Assembly (NCBI GenBank): GCA_002395925.1
Contig: DGVM01000049.1
Span: forward strand, 1-37,237
Source of the DNA: Bacteroidales bacterium UBA4284
Lineage (GTDB): Bacteria; Bacteroidota; Bacteroidia; Bacteroidales; UBA932
DNA length: 37,237 bases
Direction of reading: 5' to 3'
Shown: positions 31,838 to 37,237 of the stretch, piece after piece
Layout: every line of letters starts with the position of its first letter
Position numbering within the stretch: position 1 is the first letter of the stretch
Program-made: the position numbers and the translations under genes
The notes under the pieces: model-generated
What the model was told of the DNA's origin: nothing
The model's database searches: none
The model's input: the letters and a program-made list of their open reading frames with translations, nothing else

Positions 31838-33145
31838 ATGACTACACCAACTGACAGAACATCGGAGCGTAGCGACGCAGGGGCACCATTATCACTTGAG
31901 ATAATGGCACCCGCCGGAGATTTTTCCTGTCTGCAGGCAGCCATCCAGGCAGGAGCGGACTCAGTGTATTTCGGCGTAGGCTGCCTCAACATGCGCTCCC
32001 GCAGCGCCTCCAACTTCGCCCCCGAAGACCTGAAGGAAGTGGTGCGGATATGCCGCGAGGCAGGGGTACGCAGCTACCTCACCCTCAACATCATACTGTA
32101 TCAGCAGGACCTTCCGGCCATGCGCGAGGCCCTCGACGCCGCACGCGAGGCAGGTGTGGACGCCATCATAGCGTCCGACGTCGCCGCGATGGAATACGCC
32201 CGCAGCATCGGCCTCGAGATTCACGCATCCACCCAGCTCAACATCTCCAACGTGGAAGCCCTGCGCTTTTATTCCCGCTGGGCAGATGTGGCTGTACTGG
32301 CCCGGGAGCTTACCCTCGACCAGGTTGCGGAGATTCACGACGCCATAGTCCGCGAGAATATCTGCGGACCTTCCGGAGAGCAGGTCAGGATAGAGATGTT
32401 CGCCCACGGCGCTCTCTGCATGGCTGTCAGCGGTAAATGCTACCTGAGCCTCCATGCCTACGGGGCATCGGCCAACAGGGGCGCTTGCATGCAGGTATGC
32501 CGGCGTGGGTACGGTGTCACCGACCTGGAGACCGGCTACGAACTCAACGTGGACAACAAGTACATCATGTCGCCCAAAGACCTGTGCACCATCGAATTCA
32601 TAGACAAGATGGTACTGAGCGGGGTGCGGGTGTTCAAGATAGAAGGGCGCGCCCGAAGCGCGGAATACGTCGGCCGCTGTGTACGCTGCTACAGGAAGGC
32701 GGCAGACGCCGTCGCAGCCGGAACATTCTCACCGGAACTTGCGGCAAGTCTCAAAGCCTCGCTGTCGGAAGTGTTCAACCGTGGATTCTGGGACGGTTAC
32801 TACCAGGGCGCCCGCCTTGGCGAATGGAGCTCGGTTTATGGCTCCCAGGCCACCCGGCGCAAGGTTTATCTCGGGAAAATCAGCAATTGGTTCGACCGCA
32901 TAGGAGTAGCCGAGATAGCCGTGGAAGCGACCGAACTGCACAAGGGTGACGAGATTATGATAATCGGGCCCACCAGCGGTGTTACACAAATCACCGTGGA
33001 CGACATGCGCCTCAACCTCGAGCCCTGCGAACTTGCACCAAAGGGCTCACGTTGTTCTGTCGCAATCCCCGCCGGAGAGTCCGGAGAGCACGTCAGGCGA
33101 GGCGACAAAGTCTTCCTCTGGGTATCCTCCGATCAATCCGAGTAA
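31838..33145 (+). CDS. Peptidase U32 family protein, probable tRNA-hydroxylation type
   Basis: U32 proteins carry out prephenate-dependent hydroxylation of tRNA or rRNA (TrhP, RlhA) despite their name. The 435-residue protein has the family start LEIMAPAGDFSCLQAAIQAG, the U32 signature EMFAHGALCMAVSGKCYLS near 185-203, and the cysteines in NRGACMQVCRR that fit an iron-sulfur site, then YIMSPKDLCTI and FKIEGRARSAEYV. The C-terminal 90 residues form a beta-barrel-like domain. Length and order match the YegQ/TrhP type, which hydroxylates U34 of tRNAs. The first 19 residues precede the family core, so an internal ATG at 31904 is an alternative start. It ends 14 bases from the convergent rnr. Confidence 0.85.
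   Translation: MTTPTDRTSERSDAGAPLSLEIMAPAGDFSCLQAAIQAGADSVYFGVGCLNMRSRSASNFAPEDLKEVVRICREAGVRSYLTLNIILYQQDLPAMREALDAAREAGVDAIIASDVAAMEYARSIGLEIHASTQLNISNVEALRFYSRWADVAVLARELTLDQVAEIHDAIVRENICGPSGEQVRIEMFAHGALCMAVSGKCYLSLHAYGASANRGACMQVCRRGYGVTDLETGYELNVDNKYIMSPKDLCTIEFIDKMVLSGVRVFKIEGRARSAEYVGRCVRCYRKAADAVAAGTFSPELAASLKASLSEVFNRGFWDGYYQGARLGEWSSVYGSQATRRKVYLGKISNWFDRIGVAEIAVEATELHKGDEIMIIGPTSGVTQITVDDMRLNLEPCELAPKGSRCSVAIPAGESGEHVRRGDKVFLWVSSDQSE
31886..31907 (+). other. Hairpin spanning the alternative start of the U32 gene
   Basis: CCATTATC-ACTTGA-GATAATGG is a perfect inverted repeat with eight-base arms and a six-base loop, inside the U32 coding region. The right arm contains the in-frame ATG that begins the conserved APAGD core. 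It could mask that ATG in the mRNA, or be chance. Confidence 0.35.
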
Positions 33146-33159
33146 CGGTAAACAATAAG

Positions 33160-35352
33160 TCATTTACGTTTTTTACCGCGGGCTTTCCCGAAAGATTTGC
33201 CGTTGGTCCTTCCGCCAATCTTCTTGTGTCCGCGGGGTAGCGGAGAACGGTAAGGCTCCTGCGTTGCAGCCTCCAGGGCTTCCTGGTCGCTGTCGTAGTG
33301 CCCGGACGGACGTTCCTCATGCCTGCGCCCCTTTACGGCCTCCTCTGCCACCTCCGGCTCGATGAGCTCGAAGTCAAGCAGCCTCTGCTCCAGATTGGCT
33401 GCGGCCACGCGGATGCGTACGCGGTCTCCGAGCCGGTACTCCTTGCGGGTGCGGCGGCCGACCAGCCTGTAGTGTCCTTCGTCAAAGTCGAAGAAGTCGG
33501 ATTTTATCTCCCTGAGCGCCACCATGCCCTCGATATGCGTCTCGTCGAGTTCGACGTACATGCCCCACTCGGTGATTCCCGACACGGCGCCGTCGAATTC
33601 CATTCCGACTTTGTCCTGCATGAATTCCACCAGCTTGTACTTGACGCTGGTGCGTTCAGCATCGGCAGCCACCTGCTCACGGGCCGATGCGTGCTCGCAC
33701 TCGGCCTCGTAGCGGCTCTTCTCTACAGAATCGCCTCCTGCAAGGTACCTCGAGAGCAGACGGTGCACCATGAGGTCGGGATAACGGCGGATAGGTGACG
33801 TAAAGTGCGTATAGAAATTGAACGCAAGTCCGTAGTGTCCGATATTTTCCGTACTGTACACGGCCTTGGCCATGGAGCGCAGGGCTATGTTTTCGAAGGC
33901 GTTGAACTCGGGCTTGCCCTTTGACGCTCCGAGAAGTTCGCGCAGGGCCGCTGCCGCTCCGGAGCCGCTCGTAGCCTCTTTCATCTTGTAGCCCAACCCT
34001 GCGGCGAATCCGCGCAGGCTCTCGAGTTTCTCGAAGTTGGGTTCGTCGTGGACACGGTAAACGAAGGTCTTGGCGCTCTTCATGGGCACGCCGTTCATCT
34101 TGCCGCCGGTAGCGACGAACTCCGCAACGGTGCGGTTGGCAAGCAGCATAAACTCCTCGATGAGGTTGTTGGACTCACGGGCTATCTTCTGGTACACGCG
34201 CACCGGCTTGCCGGATTCGTCCACCTCGACCTTCATCTCGGGACGGTCGAAATTGATGGCACCCGCCTTGAAACGCGCCTCCCTGAAGATGCGGGCCAGA
34301 CGGTTGAGCGTAAGTATGGCGTCTTCGAGCTGCGAAGGCTCTGCCGGAGGATTGTCTATGACGGCCTGGGCCTGGTCGTAATCCATACGCCTGTCGGAGC
34401 GTATTATGGTACGGCCTATCCAGCGGGACTTTATGCCTCCCTTCGGGCCAATTTCGAATACGGCGGAGAAGGTAAGCTTGTCTTCGTCGGGACGCAGCGA
34501 GCACAGTTTGTTGCAAAGCTTCTCGGGGAGCATGGGAACCGTACGGTCCACCAGATAAACCGAGGTACCCCTCTCGCGCGCCTCGGCATCGACTGCAGTG
34601 CCCGGGCGGACATAATAGGATACGTCGGCGATATGCACGCCCACCTCGTAGTTGCCGTTCTGAAGCTTGCGCAGCGACAGGGCGTCGTCGAAATCCTTGG
34701 CGTCGGCAGGGTCGATGGTAAAGGTGAGGGTGTCGCGGAAGTCCTTGCGGCCCTTGAGGTCGGCGGGAGTGATTTCGTCGGAAATCTTGTCGGCCGCCTT
34801 CTCCACTTCGGGGCTGAAACGGTACGGGAGGTCGAATTCGGCAAGGATGGCATGCATCTCGGTGTCGTTGTCACCAGGCTCCCCGAGCACATCGACTATA
34901 TGCCCGCGGGGCGAAAGGTCCTTGCGCTCCCAGCGGTCCACCACGACGGCGACCTTCATTCCGGCCTCCGCGCCAAGGCTGCGGGCCTGTTCGGCATCCA
35001 CCTCCACGTCGTAGGGCATGAACTTGCTCTGCATGAGGACCCAGCCCTGGGCACCCACGAAATGCATGTATCCCACGAACGGGGCCTTGCTGCGCTCAAG
35101 TATCTCTACGACCTCGCCCTCGCGCCGCTTGCCTGAGCCCTGACGGCTGACCGCCACGCGGACCAGATCGCCGTTGAGCGCATGACGAGTCTTGGCGGCT
35201 TTTACGAAGATGTCTTCGTCCTGCCCCTCTATGACGACGAATATGAACCCGTCGCGGGTCATCTGAACCTTTCCTACATACTGCTGCACCGGCTTGCGCC
35301 CTGCGTTCTTGGCCCTCCCGGAGGACTCGCCTCTTTTGCTTCTGCGCTTCAT
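33160..35352 (-). CDS. rnr: Ribonuclease R
   Basis: RNase R is a 3'-5' exoribonuclease that degrades structured RNA. The 730-residue protein has N-terminal cold-shock-like OB domains (to about residue 200), the RNB catalytic domain with TIDPADAKDFDDALS near 210-224 (the metal-binding aspartates) and HFTSPIRRYPDLMVHR near 540, then an S1 domain (about 610-690: GAVSGITEWGMYVELDETHIEG) and a basic tail (GKSFGKARGKKRK). I chose the ATG five bases after the manA stop; an in-frame TTG three codons upstream overlaps that stop. It is the last gene of a gpmI-manA-rnr unit. Confidence 0.95.
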   Translation of the reverse strand: MKRRSKRGESSGRAKNAGRKPVQQYVGKVQMTRDGFIFVVIEGQDEDIFVKAAKTRHALNGDLVRVAVSRQGSGKRREGEVVEILERSKAPFVGYMHFVGAQGWVLMQSKFMPYDVEVDAEQARSLGAEAGMKVAVVVDRWERKDLSPRGHIVDVLGEPGDNDTEMHAILAEFDLPYRFSPEVEKAADKISDEITPADLKGRKDFRDTLTFTIDPADAKDFDDALSLRKLQNGNYEVGVHIADVSYYVRPGTAVDAEARERGTSVYLVDRTVPMLPEKLCNKLCSLRPDEDKLTFSAVFEIGPKGGIKSRWIGRTIIRSDRRMDYDQAQAVIDNPPAEPSQLEDAILTLNRLARIFREARFKAGAINFDRPEMKVEVDESGKPVRVYQKIARESNNLIEEFMLLANRTVAEFVATGGKMNGVPMKSAKTFVYRVHDEPNFEKLESLRGFAAGLGYKMKEATSGSGAAAALRELLGASKGKPEFNAFENIALRSMAKAVYSTENIGHYGLAFNFYTHFTSPIRRYPDLMVHRLLSRYLAGGDSVEKSRYEAECEHASAREQVAADAERTSVKYKLVEFMQDKVGMEFDGAVSGITEWGMYVELDETHIEGMVALREIKSDFFDFDEGHYRLVGRRTRKEYRLGDRVRIRVAAANLEQRLLDFELIEPEVAEEAVKGRRHEERPSGHYDSDQEALEAATQEPYRSPLPRGHKKIGGRTNGKSFGKARGKKRK

Positions 35353-35357
35353 AAAAA

Positions 35358-36266
35358 TCAAATGTATGCAACGAGGACCTTCAGCCCTCTGTCGGGGATA
35401 AATTCTATAGTGCCGGCATCGGCGGGAACGAGCAGGCAGCCGTCGGATCCAAGGCAGGATGAGTCTGCACCGCAGCGGACAGTTCCTGTACCGCCTACGT
35501 TCATGAGTACCACAAAACTGTCGAGGGAGCTCACGTCCAGGGTAAAGGGAGCGTCGAGGTCCAGCAGCGAAGTATTGAAATAGTCGCAGTGCACCAAGGG
35601 TATTTCGGCCCCGGCGCGATGCTCGTACTGAGTACGGTATTCGGGATAGACATGATAGTCGATGGCGTCTTTTGCAAGCTCGGTATGCAGCTCGCGCAGA
35701 CGTCCGTCAAGCCCGGGACGGTTGTAATCGTACAGGCGGTAAGTCATGTCAGAGGTCTGCTGTATTTCAGCAATATAGCTTCCGGGAAGCAAGGCATGGA
35801 TACGTCCTGTCGGAATAAAGAACACGTCGCCTTCGCGGATGGAGTGACGCGCGATGACATCGGTGAGCGTGTGGTCCTCCACCCTCCGGACGTATTCGTC
35901 GGGAGTTATGCTGCGGGACAGTCCCGACATGAGCTCCGCTCCTTCGCGGGCCCTTATGACGTACCACATCTCGTTCTTGCCGTGCTGGCCGCAGCGTGCC
36001 TGGGCCAGTTCCTCCGAAGGATGGACCTGAATGCTCAGGGGCTCGTGCACGTCGAGGAACTTGACGAGGAGAGGAAATTCGTCACCGAAGCGGCTGTAGT
36101 TCTGCCGGCCCAGAAGACGTTCCTTTTGCTGCGCGACCAATTCATTGATGGTCATGCCTTTACATGGCCCGTCAGCAACCCTCGAAAGGCGCTCGGGATA
36201 ACCCGACAGCACCCAAAGCTCGGAGCCCCAGACCATGGGGCGCAGTATAGGTTCAAGCCTGTACAT
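35358..36266 (-). CDS. manA: Class I mannose-6-phosphate isomerase
   Basis: ManA interconverts mannose-6-phosphate and fructose-6-phosphate, linking mannose metabolism and nucleotide-sugar synthesis to glycolysis. The 302-residue protein has the zinc-binding cupin motifs LSIQVHPSEELA (about 80-91), KNEMWYVI, PTGRIHAL, and the signature EIQQTSDMTYRLYDYNR with the catalytic arginine. It is of the short, Bacillus-like type without the extra helical domain of E. coli ManA. Its ATG overlaps the gpmI stop by one base (TGATG in the reading direction). Confidence 0.93.
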   Translation of the reverse strand: MYRLEPILRPMVWGSELWVLSGYPERLSRVADGPCKGMTINELVAQQKERLLGRQNYSRFGDEFPLLVKFLDVHEPLSIQVHPSEELAQARCGQHGKNEMWYVIRAREGAELMSGLSRSITPDEYVRRVEDHTLTDVIARHSIREGDVFFIPTGRIHALLPGSYIAEIQQTSDMTYRLYDYNRPGLDGRLRELHTELAKDAIDYHVYPEYRTQYEHRAGAEIPLVHCDYFNTSLLDLDAPFTLDVSSLDSFVVLMNVGGTGTVRCGADSSCLGSDGCLLVPADAGTIEFIPDRGLKVLVAYI

Positions 36267-37237
36267 CAGATGAGAGGCTCTGCGGTCATGGCCTCAGGCT
36301 GAGGTACGCCCATGAGCTTGAGGATGGTGGGAGCCACATTGCAGAGGGCTCCGTCCTTAACCGTCTTTACCTCGTCGCCGGCGCCTATCACTATGAACTG
36401 CACTTCGTTGAGCGAATGGGCGGTGTTGGGGCTTCCGTCTTCGTTGACGGCATAGTCGGCGTTGCCGTGGTCTGCGGTGAGCAGCACGGTGTAGCCGTGA
36501 TTGAGGGCGCAGGTGACGGTGGTCTCCACGCAGCCGTCGATACAGCCTACAGCGTTGCAGATAGCCTTGTAAACTCCGGTATGGCCCACCATGTCGCCGT
36601 TGGCGTAGTTGAGGATGATGAGGTCGTTGCGCTCACTGCGTATGGCCTCGCACAGGCGGTCGGTAACCTCTACGGCGCTCATTTCGGGCTGGAGGTCATA
36701 GGTCGCCACCTTGGGGGAATTCACCAGGATACGGTCCTCGCCTTCGAACGGGGTCTCGCGGCCTCCGTTGAAGAAGAAGGTTACGTGGGCGTATTTCTCG
36801 GTCTCCGCGATGCGCAGCTGCCTCAGGCCGGCGCGGGAGATAGTCTCCCCGAGAGTGTCGGTAACCTCCTCCTTGGGGAAGAGTATGTGGAGACCCTGGA
36901 AAGAAGCGTCGTAAGGAGTGAGGGTGCAGTAGTACAGGGGAATGGTGTGCATGCCTTCCTCGGGCATGTCGTTCTGGGTGAGGACTGCGGTGAGCTCGCG
37001 GGCTCGGTCATTGCGGAAATTGTAGAAAATGATGCAGTCGCCTTCCTCAACGGTTGCAAGCGGCTTGCCGTCCTTTTCGATGACTATGGGTTTGATGAAT
37101 TCGTCGGTAACCTCAGCATTGTACGAAGCCTGGATGCCCTCGAGCGCGCTGGTGAAACGTGCGCCCTTGCCCTCGACGAGCATGTCGTAGGCCTCTTTGA
37201 TGCGGTTCCAGCGCTTGTCGCGGTCCATCGCATAGAA
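36266..37237 (-). CDS. gpmI: Cofactor-independent phosphoglycerate mutase GpmI (5' end outside the window)
   Basis: GpmI converts 3-phosphoglycerate to 2-phosphoglycerate in glycolysis, using manganese. The window holds about 323 C-terminal residues: the frame stays open to the right edge and reads [12 protein letters not shown] there, a motif in the middle of the roughly 510-residue enzyme, so the start and the serine nucleophile lie outside. Metal-binding motifs of the phosphatase domain are present: [12 protein letters not shown] and [12 protein letters not shown], plus the final histidine in NTAHSLNEV. The internal ATG of MDRDK is not the start. It is the first visible gene of the unit with manA and rnr. 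Confidence 0.94.
   Translation of the reverse strand, partial: FYAMDRDKRWNRIKEAYDMLVEGKGARFTSALEGIQASYNAEVTDEFIKPIVIEKDGKPLATVEEGDCIIFYNFRNDRARELTAVLTQNDMPEEGMHTIPLYYCTLTPYDASFQGLHILFPKEEVTDTLGETISRAGLRQLRIAETEKYAHVTFFFNGGRETPFEGEDRILVNSPKVATYDLQPEMSAVEVTDRLCEAIRSERNDLIILNYANGDMVGHTGVYKAICNAVGCIDGCVETTVTCALNHGYTVLLTADHGNADYAVNEDGSPNTAHSLNEVQFIVIGAGDEVKTVKDGALCNVAPTILKLMGVPQPEAMTAEPLI

Noticed and set aside
1..37237. RNA genes, CRISPR arrays, insertion sequences, prophage or attachment sites
   Set aside because: All gaps are shorter than 100 bases, and no tRNA-like cloverleaf, regular repeat array, transposase or integrase was seen. A tRNA/Rfam scan would settle this.

Overview
The window looks like chromosomal DNA from a GC-rich member of the Bacteroidales. 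The evidence is the gene content (a DUF4290 gene next to ftsK, a LolA-like protein after ftsK, a two-gene AddAB pair with a C-terminal nuclease in AddA, a Fibrobacter-type 'major paralogous domain' lipoprotein, a PqqD/HprK-like/S24-S26/ABC cassette) and the promoter type: boxes matching TAnnTTTG, the Bacteroidetes -7 element, lie in all five divergent intergenic regions (nine exact or near matches). Shine-Dalgarno sequences are mostly weak or absent. I cannot name a genus; an Alistipes-like or uncultured gut Bacteroidales lineage would fit.

Layout, left to right. 1-426: end of rsmD. 421-3340 (minus): ackA, a Pta/Ptb-type acyltransferase and mazG. 3428-4480 (plus): a stand-alone ComEC channel core. 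4464-7314 (minus): a lipoprotein gene followed by a long RelA/SpoT homologue whose hydrolase site looks intact and whose synthetase site looks broken. 7397-8326 (plus): an ApbE-type flavin transferase. 8323-14029 (minus): a five-gene unit, DUF4290, ftsK, lolA-like, mnmA, lytic transglycosylase. 14104-17347 (plus): the most interesting locus, a four-gene cassette of HprK-like kinase, S24/S26 peptidase, PqqD-domain protein and ABC exporter, with no visible precursor peptide or radical SAM enzyme. 17344-27094 (minus): DASS anion transporter, outer-membrane barrel, addB, addA and a FAD protein. 27186-27644 (plus): guanine-deaminase-like enzyme. 27641-29546 (minus): polyprenyl synthase and rsgA. 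29586-33145 (plus): rdgB, an S41 protease and a U32 protein. 33160-37237 (minus): gpmI (its N-terminal part outside the window), manA and rnr.

The genome is extremely compact. By my count only about 430 of 37,237 bases lie outside the chosen coding sequences. Five of six tail-to-tail gene pairs overlap at their stop codons, seven head-to-tail pairs use ATGA overlaps, and no intergenic gap exceeds 100 bases. No tRNA, rRNA, insertion sequence, CRISPR array or prophage gene was seen.

Most genes are housekeeping: acetate or acyl-phosphate metabolism, nucleotide-pool cleaning (MazG, RdgB), (p)ppGpp turnover, chromosome segregation and repair (FtsK, AddAB), tRNA and rRNA modification, cell-envelope functions and glycolysis. 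The kinase/peptidase/PqqD/ABC cassette is the main candidate for an undescribed system: it has the recognition, modification, cleavage and export parts expected of a peptide-maturation pathway, without a recognisable substrate.
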